A stretch of 64,000 nucleotides of DNA from Blepharisma stoltei (GCA_914767885.1 CAJZBQ010000011.1:806001-870000); one strand, 5' to 3'. Positions 43,994 to 56,380 are shown, numbered from the stretch's first letter. Made by a program: numbers and translations. The notes: a model not told the origin generated them from the letters alone.

Positions 43994-46900
43994 TTAGATC
44001 AGTTTGCAAAACTTCTTCAATACTTCAAGCCTCTTCATTTCCTTAAAAATATTTGGCAGATAAAATAAAAAATAAATCAATAACGAAAAAACCACATAAA
44101 CTACAGTCAATCATGTGAATATTTCAAAATTCTCTTGAATAAGCTGCGTAGAGTAATCAGTAGTCATTAAAAGCATTTGATTGTTAACCACATTTAAGAC
44201 ATTTCTTATGTTATCTAGTCTCACCAATATCGAAGAATATGTTTTCATATTTCTCACGCTGTTAAACAAATAATTCATTTCCGTAATTTGTTCGTCTTGG
44301 CATGCACTAGCTCCATATTGTGCAAAGGCATCTGTCACATCCAGCTTTTCAAACATCATTGTGCGGAGTTCTGATGAAAAAAAATTTTGAACGTTATTAC
44401 TCAATAATGGAAGTTTTCAGTCCTTATAGAACCCAGCAAGTTTTCAGTACTCATTCTCTGGGTTAGAAAAGAAATAGTCATCTGATAACTTGTTATATAT
44501 GCTTATAGTTGTGTCTTGAAATACATAGACTCTTGCCCAAAATGAAATAATTCTGCCAAAAATTTGCCGCTTGATTAATAAAGCGATTACATCAGGTCGG
44601 GAAAGTAAATAATCTTCTCCGTTTCTATAGGCGTAAAAATAAAATAGTAAATAAAATGCAAATGTAATTAAAAAATAAATGGAAATTTTTGATAAAAGTC
44701 TTAAATAGTCATCTTCGAATCAATTACTGGTCTGCAAAGATATAGGCAAATCTTTCATGATTTCATAATCATATCCATAAAAATCACTCAATCTTGTTAT
44801 TAGTTTATTGTGAAGACCTCCATATGAATTTTTAATTTTTTGAGCAATTTCAGAATAAAATTTCTTAAGATTATAGCAAATAATAAAAATAATGCAAATC
44901 AGGACAAAAGCGCAGAAGCCAAGAATAATGTTAGCAGTCGCAACAAGTCATGTAATAGCATCAGTTAATTGCTGAGTTCGGTAATGTTCACAAGAAGTCA
45001 AAATGTTTAAAATGTAATCAGTTTTATGTGCCAGAATTCCCATGCTATTTAATATCAAAAAGTTTAGGTCATCTTCATACGATTCATTGTGAGAAATCTT
45101 ATGTAAAAAATCAGTCGCAATGTCTTCATAAGTTTGTATTATATCAACAAAATTTTTCATGACGATTTTATATTTTCCTATTGTGTTTCACATAGGAATT
45201 TCTTCATCTCTATAAAATGTAAACCAAGGGCAATAATCTCAAGAAGGGAGTTCAGTTAGCATCTGCTTTGTCATTAATTTAAGAGAATTTGTAAAATTAT
45301 TAATTTTTGCGTAGCCTTGTGTTATAGTCATAACTGTTGCATTATTATAGGTTGAAATATCCATTCTTACAGCGTGGCCAGATATAGAAATCATTGTATC
45401 TATAATAAGCCCAGTTTCTGTCAGCGCATTTATATTATTCGCTTTATTAGTTTCTGAAAGAGCATAACCTAAGATTGCGCCACTAGTAGCTAATAATATT
45501 ATGATACATAAAAAAAGTAATCATTTATATATAGAAAATTGCCTTTTGATTTTTGAAATATAAAGTTTCCACCAATAAGTATCATTGCCAGAATGCTTTG
45601 ATAAATACCAAGACAGTGAAGTATTGGCAGGTTTCTTGATAGCATCATTTTCTGCATAATGAGTATTAAACTCATTAGAAATTTTTGATTTTTCTTCATT
45701 TATATCTGTGCTGTGATTTACATCATCGAAAAAGCTGACCTTATCATGATTTTTATTATTAGAAATAAAATTCAAATGCAAGCTTTTATCATACAAAAAA
45801 GTGTCGAAATTCTGCAAAATCTCTTTTCCTTTATTTTCTTCTTTTAAAATTAATTGCCATCTTCGGCAATTACAGCAGCAATTCCGATTGGCAACAGAAA
45901 AAAAAATCAAAACTTAGGACCTCCAAAAACAAAAAGGTGGCCCTGAGGGACCACGGGGTGGCGGTGGCAATTCTCCGGGGTGGCAAGGGCGTGGACTTGG
46001 GCTGACTGGGCTTCTCCTCAACCCAAAGACAAGAAGACCGACGGCGCAACACCAATCGAACACTTCTGGAGGAGCAATATGCTGCCTGCAAATGGCAGAG
46101 GTAGTTCCAGAAGGAGGTTATGGACGATTCCCTCATACTCTGAGCACTACCAGGGGTTAAGAGAGTTCTTTACCGAAAGCTTTGGTCCAAGCAGGTGCAG
46201 GTGAGTCTCCCCTAAAGATGTCGACGTCACAAAAAAATCGTGACGTCGACAGAAAAGGGCGGTAGGGGGCTTTAGTGCTTAGCGCCACAGGAGCGTGAAG
46301 CTGAAGCTCGATTGGATCAGGGGCTGAAATAAACCCCGTTTTAACCCTCTCTAATAAATCTCTCTCTCTTTTAAAATTATCAAAATATTCAAAAATTTAT
46401 TGCAGTTTCTTTTTTTATAAAATTGACAAGGAAAAGATTTTCCATCAAAAAATAATCTAATAAAATCATTATCTTGGAAAATCTCAATTTCTTTATTAAG
46501 TGTTTCATTAAGGCTATTTTCGATAATGCAGCCTTTTCTTTCGATTTGGAGATTAAAATCAAATATTGATTTATATATCAGTGATTTGGAGGGTAAATTT
46601 AATATAAATGGGAAATTTTCACTAAATCCTATAACTAGACCTCTTTCGTCTAGCAGGCATTTAGGATAATTTTCGTTAATTTCTTTGAACAGGAAAAGAA
46701 AAAATGGGTGTTTATTTAGAGATGCACAAGTAAGAGTGAGACTGATTTCGATTAAAAATCCAGATTTTCGTCTCAAATATGTTTCATTTGAGTGTTCAAT
46801 GTCTGATGAAATACTGTGTTTTATAAAATTCTCGACTGCTGCTTTATGATTAGTATTGAAAGGATGAGGAATATACTCATTTATATCAGAGTCAATAATA

Positions 46901-49488
46901 TTGTATACTTTTTACTTATAATAGCCAACTAAGAGGCTTATTTTGGGTATTAAAAAAAAAAGTAATACTAATTTGCCAAAATAATGAACAATAGCAAATT
47001 AGGATCTTTTAAATATAAATTTTTGGGATAATTAAAAAAAGTCTCTTAGTGGGCTATTCTAACTCCCCCCCCCTCCGTGAGTGAACAAAACCATTAGAAA
47101 AATCGCTATTTTTTGCCAAAAAACCCACCCTCCGTGAGTGAACAAAAAATTTTTTTAATACAAAAAATTTTATGGAAAAAAAATTGATATATAAATGATA
47201 ATTAGCATAATGAAATCTAGAGCTAATTCTGTTTAATTTTAAATGAATTGCTTTTTAAAACATAAATTTTACAAAAAAATTTAATATTTGCTTTCAATTT
47301 TTGCAAATTAGATTTTTTAAATTTCGAAAAAAAATATTTTTTATAAAATTTTCTATAAATTTTTTAAAAAAAAAAATTAACCCCCCTCCGTGAGTGAACA
47401 AAATTTTTTTGTTCACTCACGGAGGGGGGGGGAATAAGCAAAATAGCATAAGTAGTTTCTCTTAAAATTTTCGCTGCATTTAGATTCGCATACAAAATAA
47501 CGCCGATATTTTCTCTGCACCCACTGATTATAATTATTCCATTTGTATCTTCATTATAATTTCCTTTATTATATCTTTTAGTAACTGAATTCATATCTAA
47601 TTGTGTTTTTTTATTATTTTTAAATATACTATCAGAGTTTTCAAATTCGCTTTTATCACTAAGGCTTCTATAGAATGTCTGATTTGCTTCGCTATTCTTT
47701 GAAATTTCTTTATAATCATCTCTCAAAATATCAAATTTATCATTCATAATTTTAATTGCTGGGTATATTTTTGGTATTGAACAATTATTCGTGTAAATTA
47801 AGCCAATGATTTGATTTAAAGAAATGCAAAATTTTTTATCAAGCTTCTTTCAGTCCTCTAGTTTTTCCAGCCTCATGAGGAATTTTATATCATATTGATA
47901 CTTGAAAAGATCATTGAATAATTGGCTTCTAAGACAAAATTCTAAATATTCGTCCTCAAATCCAGATTTTTTTCAAGGATATCGACAGCCAAGTCTTATT
48001 GATGCTAATCTTGAATCATAAAGAATATAGAAGCAATATTCTGCTTCCCATATTGATAGCAATCTAGAAGTATTTAACTGATAGTTTTCATGTGCATTGG
48101 CAAAAATCCCTAAAACTTGGTCTTTGTCTGATTTTTTATCAATTAGCATACATCTGGTTACTCTCTCAAATTCATAAATATCTCTGCATTGTTTCTGTAA
48201 ATCCTGCTTTGATAATTTTGAATACCTGAATTTTGTAATAATATACAAAAAACATATAGAAACTGGATTTAAAAATAAAAATAGCACAAGTCCAGTGGAC
48301 TGACTATTTTGAATATCCCCAATTATTAAGGAAACCGAAGTTATCAATACAAATAATGTGCTACTAGTATCTAAGAAATTTGTAATCTGATTAAAGTATG
48401 CAGCATAATACACACTCACAAAAGCATTCAAGCTTGCTGCTAAAAATAGAAAAACTCTTACTCCCCCTCCGTGAGTAAACAAAAAATTTTTGTTTGCTCA
48501 CAGGGGGTTAATTTTTTTGTACAAAATTTATATATTTTTCAAAATTTAAAAAATTCCAATTTGTAAAAATTGAGAAACAAAAAATCCTTTAATTTGCGAA
48601 ATTTATATTTTTTAGCGCAAGCTCTTTAAAATTAATCAGATAGCTAGAGTTTCGTTATAATAATTATCATTTATATATCCATTTTTTTTCATAAAAATTT
48701 TTATATTAAACAAATTTTTTGTTCATCACGGGATTTTTCTAATGACTTTTTTCGCTCACGGACGGTGGGGGAGTTAAATAAATTATGTTCAAAGGATCAT
48801 AAAATGCAAGGTAAAATAAAATAAGGTCAAAACTAATTATTTTTATTTTTGAAGTGTAAGAATGGGCTTTTGTCAATGAACTACTGCTTGCATAGCTGTG
48901 CCGATGCTCATAAATAAATATTTCATAAATATAATTAAAAATCATGAGCGAAAACACAGTTAAAGTAAATAATGGCAGACAGTTTATCATTGAAGGATTT
49001 AGTTTTTTATTTTGGTATTCTTTCATATTTCTATCATAATAAAATATCAGATATTTTATTGAAATAATAAATGAGAAAGTGATTGGGATGTAGCAAAATT
49101 CAAAAATAAGAGCTCTTAGAGCAGATTCAAGTTTTCATAATAAATGGGGAATTTTTTGTCTGACTCTTAATAGAAAATATAAAGAGAGTAATATTATGTA
49201 ATAGCATCATACCACTATTAAAGCCAAATATAAAAATCATTCAATAATCCCAAGATCCGAGAGAATGTTGTCAAATCTCATATACCCAATTATATTTCAA
49301 AAAGCATCAATAGAATTTCAATTATTTGGCGATTTTTGATCTCATGCAATACTTGCAAACTGGGAGGTAAAAACGATTTTTAAAATTGTCAGCTTAAGTA
49401 AAGCAGTCACAGATGTCACAGTTTCTGGGTTTTCAGCATTATTTTGGAGCTTATAGAGAAAATTAAATACTTCTTGGCGAATGGGCAT
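43994..49488 (-). CDS. TmcB-like multi-pass membrane protein with PAS-like domain, copy B (about 1370-1406 aa)
   Basis: Three IESs (316, 545 and 527 bp) are removed and all TGA read as Trp; the frame is then open to TAA 43994-43996 and colinear with copy A throughout. The codon matching the start ATG of copy A is ACG at 49602-49600. The first in-frame ATG is at 49488 (MPIRQEVFNFLYK), so the product either starts 38 codons late, uses ACG, or is not made. Domains as in copy A: N-terminal helices, PAS-like segment (ISGCRENIGVILYANLNAA), then helices to the end. It is the most insertion-laden gene here. Confidence 0.78.
45851..46377 (-). mobile_element. Retroposon-like IES with 13-bp target duplication in copy B
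   Basis: 527 bp, GC-rich, ORF-less, flanked by exact TCTTTTAAAATTA (45840-45852 and 46367-46379). It contains a 12-bp stem (TGTCGACGTCAC/GTGACGTCGACA at 46219-46251) and ends in a (TC)n run. TA-to-TA removal gives NILIILKEENKG, colinear with copy A. Confidence 0.88.
46921..47057. mobile_element. Third MITE-like family, 19-bp TIRs
   Basis: ATAGCCAACTAAGAGGCTT at one end and the reverse complement ATAGCCCACTAAGAGACTT at the other (17 of 19 match). The interior is AT-rich. Only copy seen in the window. Confidence 0.65.
47060..47434 (-). mobile_element. Full-length MITE family 1 copy (375 bp)
   Basis: All four arms, spacer and core are present; TA at 47060-47061 and 47435-47436. Inside the composite IES. 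Confidence 0.85.
48459..48774 (+). mobile_element. MITE family 1 copy acting as an IES in copy B
   Basis: 316 bp, TA at 48459-48460 and 48775-48776. Excision gives NIIYLRVFLFLAASL, colinear with NIIYLRILIYFIAIF of copy A. Confidence 0.9.
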
Positions 49489-49602
49489 TTCTTTTATACC
49501 TTTTCCTCATGTATGGCCAATGCTTCAAGAAATTCCTTTGTCTCCATTATCAAATTTTTTGCAGTCCTTCACTGCTTTTTTGAAATCACAAATTGCTGTC
49601 GT

Positions 49603-50306
49603 TTTACTATTAATTAACTAATTATGGCATTAATCTTGAATTTTCTTAAGCAGTTGATTAATTTGAATTAAATAAAGCACTTTAGTGGTTTATTTTTAAA
49701 CTATTCAATTATTATGTTTGCTTAACTTTAAAATATTATTAAAAATCAGCTATTTCATTATTAAAAATTTTTTGATTTTCTTTAATAAATTAAGCGTAAA
49801 TTTGCCGCTATTAATACGCTAATAAAAGTGGAAAATTTCATTTTTGATTGATTTTATGCATACCTTACAAAAAGTTTTTAATTCCAAAGTCTGTTATCAC
49901 TTTTTTGAATTTAAATTGCATTAATCATTAAAAAAAATGACTTTGAGAATAAAAAGTTTTTAATCTTTGGAATTTCTTTATAAAATTTAATACAACTAAC
50001 GACTGTTTATTATTAATCGATAGCAATGAGCATTTTAAAGTATAAAACCTTTGGTGCTCAATTTAACTTTATATAGCTTTCTAGTCAGTACCATAAGCTT
50101 CCTTATACCCCATAATCAAAAAATTTTACTCTTATTTCTTTCACTCTGAATAGGTTTTTAGCAAAGTTTTGCCTTTCAAGATATTTTATCTTTTGTTAAG
50201 AATTACTGACGATAAATAATTCTAATAAATTAATCTTAAACAATCATCATTATTGTTTAGGAAGGCTGCTTTGAATTTACCCTTATAGCCATATTTCATA
50301 ATTAAT
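49603..50306. other. Intergenic, nothing recognised
   Basis: AT-rich spacer between TmcB-like copy B and the hydroxylase-like gene. No ORF, hairpin or repeat family seen. Confidence 0.5.
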
Positions 50307-51302
50307 TTAATTTTCTTCCTGACTCCCAGCATTAATTAATGCTCTTTCATTTTCTTCTGAAAGGCACCACCAAGAGTTATCCCCAGGCCTGATCTCTTTA
50401 GCTCTTTCTATTACAGAATAAAAAGTATCTTCTTCATTTGATGTAATTTCTTTTTCAGCCCTGATTTTCGAATTTTGTAAAATTTTTAAAAATTTTACCT
50501 CAGCATCACTTAAATCAGGATGCCAAAAATCAATAATCAAATTTACCCTTGTAGTCGTCCCTTCATGCCAAGCTTCATGTTCAAAAGAATCATCAAAAAT
50601 CGCGACTTTTCCTTCTTCAAATGTCCTAGTTTCTTCTGCAGCTCTTAATCTTGTCCCTGAAAGATCAATAATTGGCAAATGAAGTCTAAGTTTTTTATTC
50701 GTCGGGCCATGATGAGGCAATACATGAGTGCCTGGATTCAGTGCTGAAAAAAAAGCATGCTCATAATGCCTAGGTATTAAATCATTAATGACTCTTACTG
50801 TTTCTGGGCATTTTGCAAGATTTTCATCAAAAGTCATCCCATGAAGGTATAAGTAAAATACATTCCAATCTCCTGAGGTATGGCTTTGAGTGCCTACGTC
50901 TTGTGAAGGAACGCCTACTGCCCAAGATGGGCCTCTATAAGGCTGAAACCCACCTTTTTGATATAAACTTAGCAATTCAGCTTTTATAAGCTCATAATTG
51001 GCTTCTATGTCTCTAACCCATGGAAAATCATTAGCATCCCACCAAGGCTGAGCACGAAGTCCTGGTATAATTTCTGGGCATCCTCTTTGCATTGGTGCTA
51101 TAGGAGGAATACGCTTGTTATTAAGCTTTGCTAGTATTCATTCTCTAATATGATTGACACTTTGGTCATCTGGATTTGAAATTTTTTCTTTTATGAATTT
51201 TAAAGCTCCAGCCCTTTGAAGTGCAGATAGATGAAACTCGTCAAAGAATTTTTGGATTCTTTCCATAAGTGCGTTCTCTGTTATAGAAGTGCTTTCCTCC
51301 AT
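50307..51302 (-). CDS. Aspartyl/asparaginyl beta-hydroxylase-domain protein (331 aa)
   Basis: Continuous frame from MEESTSITENALMER with one TGA Trp (HIREWILAK), so the start is about 70 residues upstream of the ATG at 51092. The second half carries the hydroxylase fold signatures: FFSALNPGTHVLPHHGPTN, LRLHLPIIDL, EEGKVAIFDDSFEHEAWHEG, RVNLIIDFWHP. The two His (HHGPTN and FEHEAWH) are the usual Fe(II) ligands of this 2-oxoglutarate dioxygenase family, and the Arg in TTTRVNLI fits the co-substrate contact. Substrate unknown. No membrane anchor, unlike animal ASPH. No IES or intron. Confidence 0.85.
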
Positions 51303-51644
51303 TTATAAGCTTATTCGGTAAAATTTTTTTGATTATCTTTTAAAGTGAATGATTTTTAGATGATATAGAGCATAAATTAAAGCTGAGTCTAAATGATTTT
51401 GAATAAGATATTATTAGCACTTCTTGTCCATTTTGGGTAAGCACCCAGTCTTATTGGAAGTTGGTTTATCATAAATTGGTTGCCAATTTTAAATAAACCA
51501 TTAATAATGCAGAATGCAAATAAAAATAATTTCAATGAGAATTCTGAATATCTTGCTAGTTTTTCCTTATTTTATATGAGATTTATTTATTTCCATACTA
51601 AATATCTATTTATTTGGTCTATGACTTAGTATAAACATTCTGAA
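51303..51644. other. Divergent intergenic region
   Basis: AT-rich region between two divergently transcribed genes (hydroxylase-like on minus, kelch on plus), presumably holding both promoters. No motif stands out. Confidence 0.45.
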
Positions 51645-53399
51645 ATGTCAAGTGATAAAAATCTAAAAGAGTCCATTATCCCTTTCAAAATATCCCGATT
51701 CCCCAACTCTGAATCTCAATTCTTGCAAACCAACCGAAAACAAATCAAGCTGAGATTGCCTTATGTTCATAGCCAAACCCATCATCCAACAATAGAAACA
51801 GATTTATCTGGTAAAAATTTAAATTCCCCTCCATCTGTAGACGAAATGCTAAGTACATTTAGATCAAGACTCTCAGAACACTCCACAGAATTACTCCCCA
51901 AATTTGAATCCAATATTGACTTGCTGAAAAGCTTAAAATGAAAATCCAGCTTATCAGCTCCAAAATTGCATAAAGGGAATATTTTTAAAAACCTAAAGAC
52001 AATAAAACGGAAAAACAAAGAAGACACCAAAATAAATAGTAAAAAATCTAAAGAATCAATAGACATTTATAATATTTTTGCTGGAAGCCAAAATCAAGTA
52101 ACGAATAATTTTGAGAATTTTCATGAAATAGAAGATTTTGAGTTTGAAAAGAAAAAAGAAGAAAATTCAGCTTATGGATGCTGATACATAAAAAATCCTT
52201 CAGGAACTCATCCTAGTAGTCGAGAAGAAAGCCAATTAGTTGTGTTGAATAAAAAAGCTTATATTTTTGGAGGACAAAGCAGAATAAAGCAAGGCGATGT
52301 GAAAGAGCTCGACATAATTTCATGGAGCTGAAGCATTTTGTCAACTGATTATTCACCCCATGGAATTTCTGGGCATTCTATGGTAGCCTATAAGCGAAAT
52401 CTTGTTATTTTTGGGGGAACTTCAAGCCACAGTAAGAATTTAGGAATCCGAAGATGCTCAAATAAAATTGGAATTTTATCATTAAAAGAAAATAAGTGGC
52501 AGTTCTATAAAGGGGTAAATGATTGGCCATCACCACGAAGAAACCACGCAGCTTCATCATTAGGAAGAGATTTACTTATATACGGCGGTATTAGCCAAGA
52601 AGGTGAATTTCTAGATGATTTATGAGTTTTTGACATGAAAGAAAAATCATGGATTTTCCCTGAAGTGGCTGCTCCTGAGTGCCCTTGTGAGTTATCTCAT
52701 GCTACTTTAACCCCAGTTTTCCTTGATATGATAAAAGAAGATTCCAGTATTTCTATATTATCAGTATCAAAAAACCAAAAAAGCATTGAAATTAATAACA
52801 GTGGATTTTATTTATTTGGCGGACACACATATGATGGAGAAGCTAGTAATAAAATGTATGGTCTTTATATTCGAGAAGGAAAATTATTGTGATTAGAAAT
52901 TGCAGGCAAAGGTAATGCGCCAGTGCCAAGATATGGACATAGTGCTTGTGCAATAAAATTTAAAATTTATATAATTTTCGGCTAAATTATTGTATTTTGT
53001 ATTTTTTAAGCACAAATAAAAAATAATCATTAAATACAGAATATTTTTGGTGGGAGAAATGATTTAATGTTTAATACATATGGAGACTCCTGCTTAAACG
53101 ATTTAAATGTATTTAATGTTGAAACTTTAACTTGGGAAACTATACAGATTCATGGTGCGAGTCCTGAAGGAAGATGGGGACACACAATGGCTGGATATGG
53201 GACTAGAATTTTGTTTTTTGGAGGCATGTGTCATAAGAAATACATGACGAGTGATCTATACTGTTTGGAGACCTGCAAAGATATAGCTGAAGACTTGCAT
53301 AAAACTGATAGACCTATTGGGATGTTTGAGGTAAGTGGTGTTGCGAAGTTTGGAATCGAATTAAAAGCGCTGATAAATAATTTAATTAAACACAACTAA
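51645..53399 (+). CDS. Kelch-repeat protein (560 aa)
   Basis: Five TGA Trp codons and removal of a 72-bp IES unite five open stretches into 561 codons. The N-terminal 170 residues are basic and Ser/Lys-rich. From about residue 190 there are six kelch-like blades: KKAYIFGGQSRIKQGD, RNLVIFGGTSSHSKN, RDLLIYGGISQEGEFLDDLW, SGFYLFGGHTYDGEAS, KIYIFGGRNDLMFNTYGDSC, TRILFFGGMCHKKYMTSDLY. Each has the usual GG followed by Tyr/Trp spacing. It is predicted to form a beta-propeller for protein interaction. The fifth blade exists only after IES excision. Confidence 0.85.
52970..53041 (+). mobile_element. Short IES (72 bp) inside a kelch blade
   Basis: TA at 52970-52971 and 53042-53043, same phase. Removal restores AIKFKIYIFGGRND, the conserved blade core; without it there are three stops. 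Confidence 0.8.
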
Positions 53400-53560
53400 T
53401 TTATTGCAAGAAGACCTTTTTCTCTTCGAAATTAAAAATTTTGGAAAATATTTAAGGGAGAAATATAATAGTTAGTTACTTATAAAAGATTATAAAACAA
53501 TTTCACTATTAAAATCAGCCTCTTGGGAATTATTTTAATGTGCTATTCTGGCTTTAACAT

Positions 53561-56322
53561 TTATTTTGCATTTTTCATTCTATTTTCCACAAATTCTTTA
53601 AGCGCTGGGCTATGAGTTTGATAAGTCAAGAATTCTTCAAAATGCTGCTCTATCCTTTCTTTTGATTGCACCTTACAAATCATAGGGAGTTCATATGTAA
53701 ATTCAATTTCTATATATTGAATTATATCTTATTAAATCAAAATATTCACAAAAATAATGCTTTTATGCCATTAAAAATAAAAATATAATAATAAATTTTT
53801 TATAAAAAATAAAGATTTATGGAATAATAATTCTGCTGAAAAATAAATTTCTTCTAAATTATTAATTTCCAAGGCACTTGCCAAAAACGTCGCAATAAAT
53901 TGTTGGGCACGGCAAGCTAAATCAAATTCCAGATGTGTAAAGCTCTCTTGGTCTTGGAATATGGTATTATGAAGAAATAAGGCATATTTTGAAGTCTTGA
54001 AATATTTTGATGTCATTAAATAGACTAATGTAGCTGCAATTATAGCAGGAGAAAATTTTAGTGTCCGCTGATCTAAGCAGGCTGCGTCCAGCACGTGAAT
54101 TGCATCCCTGAATCTCATATAAGAAAGATTATTAGGCTGCTTATAAGTAATAAATCTTTCTTCATATTTTGCCTGCTCTCGATTCCTTTCATCATTTGGG
54201 AGATTTTTAAAGTCATTAGGATTATTATAAACTTGGCTTCCGAAATGGTAAGTTATATATAAATCCCACTGACTTAAAAGCCAATTGGAAATATTGTAAG
54301 TTGTAACTGGCATAATTTTCCAAATTAAAGATATAATAAAATGGCCGGTGATCTTTCCCCCAGTCAAGGATGTCCTTATTCCCCCTTCGTGAGGGAATAA
54401 AATATTGGAAAATCCCATCTCCCCACAAACAAAATTTTTTTATGAAAAATAATTTTGATATATAAGTGATAATCGTTATAATGAAATCGAAGGCTAATTC
54501 GGTTAAATTTTAAACAGCTCGTATTTTAAGTATAAATTTTACAAGTTTAATTTATGGAATTTTTTTAAATTTCAAAAAAAAATTACTATAAAATTTATAT
54601 ATAACCCCTCCTCGAGCAAACAAATTTTTTTTGTTCACTGACAAAGGGGAGGGGAGGGGAGGGGTAGAATATACAGAGTAGTTTTTTGGCATAAAGAACT
54701 TGCTAAGTGCCGGGTCAGCCTCTAGGTAAGAGGGTCAACAATATTTGCACCCTGATTAGTGGCCTAGTTTGAGCGATAGTTTTTACATGTTTTTGCAAGC
54801 AGTACCCAGGCCAAGGTTGTGTAATCGATAGAGGCAGAGCAATTAGCTGCCTAAACTGCTTGATGATATGCTCCAAATGGTATAAGCTGCTAGGAAATAA
54901 CCCAGGGAAAAGGGAATACAGACTAGAAACTCTCAAGGGCACAAGCCTCTTCAGTTAAGAAAGATCGATAACAAAGGTGATCTGGCCATAGCTCCCAGGG
55001 TGAAGGCTAGGCTTGGAGATGGAAGTTCCAGTATAATCTGCATTGGGCGGATTAATAAGGAAATCCTCGACTAAGAAACTGGGATTGTCGCCTCAAGCTC
55101 ATGCTAACTCCCCCCCCATCCTTGATCGAACGACTCGCCATCGTTCGATCAAGGATGGGGGTTAAAAAAAATTTTTGGGGGAAAAAATATATATATATAT
55201 TTTTTCTATTTTACTTTAAATAAGAGGGTTAAGAGTATTTAATAATTATTTTTACAGCAAAAAATTTAATTAATTTCATAAAATACCAATTTTTAATATT
55301 TTGATTTATTAGTTATCCCTTTAAACTGTATAATATTTTAATTTGTTCCTTATTAAAATTAAATTGTTTTTAAAACAATTTGAAAGAATCTCTATTTTAT
55401 TAGATTATTGAGCTTTTAAGCCTATGTTGATAACTAAATCACTTCGGATGGTTGATTTCGCAGCTTTCTGTCGTCTCAAAGCTCTGAAAACAACTTCATT
55501 ATGTACATCTTCCCAAGCTTTGATAAATAATATATTTTTATATATATATAAAAATTTGCATGATATGAAAATCGTTCGATCAAGGATGGGGGTTAATTTC
55601 CCCAATTTTTAGGAATTTTTACAGTCAATCGTTCGATCAAGGATGGGGGGGAGTAAGGTGAAAGCCACCTATTTGCCACTGCCACCCGCAGAATAGTATA
55701 TTGCTTTATCTTAGAGGACTGATGCGCCAGAAGTAGGAACTATAGACACTCAGCAACAACTTAACTTAATTTTCCACCCTAAATGCCTCAGTATAATTTT
55801 TTCCATTAATTTTATGCTGCTCACTGAATATCCATTCGCAGCTGCCCTTTCAAAGTCGCTGATTTTTGGCTGATAAATTTCGTCAAGTTTCGAGGCTATA
55901 TATAGAGCAGCAACCCCTACAAGTTGGTATTCATCCTTTTTTACATTTGGAACGATCGATAACAGCCGATCTACATAATTCATAGCTAAATAAACGCTTT
56001 CGCGTTTCATTAAAAACTCACTGGTGACTTCCATCATTCAGTCAAATAGGACTACTCTCATTAATGGGTTTATATGAGGCTGGCTTGTTTCCATAAAATA
56101 AGGGTTTGGCATATACATTATCTGTTTTTCTTTTATGAGCTCAAGGAACTCGCTGTCTTTTGGCTTTCATATGGGCGGAGCCAGGTCTAAATCTGCGGAC
56201 ACTGAGTCTAGTGTGTCATGGCACTCTAAGTCAATTTCTGGCTCAATTAACATTTTTTGGCACATTACATTCGAGGATTCTTTATGAAGAGATCCAGGAT
56301 TCTTGAAATTATAAATTTTCAT
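53561..56322 (-). CDS. Cyclin (402 aa), cyclin box split by a 1.45-kb composite IES
   Basis: Starts MKIYNFKNPGSLHKES. Cyclin N box: MRVVLFDWMMEVTSEF, VYLAMNYVDRLLS, LVGVAALYIASKLDEIYQP, LMEKIILRHLGWK. Excision of 54313-55766 joins ...HLGWK to IMPVTTYNISNWLLSQW, and the C box follows (HVLDAACLDQRTLKFSPAII). Excision of a 99-bp IES joins HKSL to EIEFTYELPMICK and the stop at 53561-53563. The total is 403 codons. The order MRVVLFDWM then LGWK resembles cyclin E/A/B-type mitotic or G1 cyclins; subtype is uncertain. It would activate a CDK. Three Trp are TGA. Confidence 0.82.
53711..53809 (-). mobile_element. Short IES (99 bp)
   Basis: TA at 53711-53712 and 53810-53811, same phase; AT-rich with stops. 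Removal extends the cyclin by about 45 residues. Confidence 0.65.
54377..54664 (-). mobile_element. MITE family 1 copy, decayed, nested
   Basis: TTATTCCCCCTTCGTGAGGG at one end; TTTGTTCACTGACAAAGGGG and a repeated GGGGA run at the other. Core partly preserved (GATAATCGTTATAATGAAAT). Confidence 0.7.
55105..55653. mobile_element. MITE family 2 copy (549 bp), nested
   Basis: Left hairpin CATCCTTGATCGAACGA / TCGTTCGATCAAGGATG (about 55118-55157) and two right arms ATCGTTCGATCAAGGATGGG, ending GGGGGAGTAA. Architecture copies family 1. Small ORFs inside are not convincing. Confidence 0.8.
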
Positions 56323-56380
56323 GAAAAGTTATTGAAAATGGTCTCAAAAGCTTAATATATGGGTCATATTTTATAGGAAA

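Larger units (their letters stand above)
46904..47448 (-). mobile_element. Composite IES (545 bp) in copy B
   Basis: TA at 46904-46905 and 47449-47450. Holds a TIR element (46921-47057) beside a MITE (47060-47434). Removal gives RETTYNIIDSDINEYIPHPF; copy A is continuous there with RETSYSIVDSDINDYIPHPF. Confidence 0.9.
54313..55766 (-). mobile_element. Composite IES (1454 bp) in the cyclin box
   Basis: Flanked by TAATTTTCCA on both sides (54313-54322 and 55767-55776). Inside lies GC-rich ORF-less sequence (pieces 54323-54376, 54666-55104 and 55656-55757) interrupted by a family-1 MITE relic and a family-2 MITE. Precise removal restores the cyclin fold. Confidence 0.82.

Noticed and set aside
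45980-46204. ORFs in the GC-rich insert of TmcB-like copy B
   Set aside because: Overlapping frames on both strands without recognisable protein features; the insert is retroposon-like.
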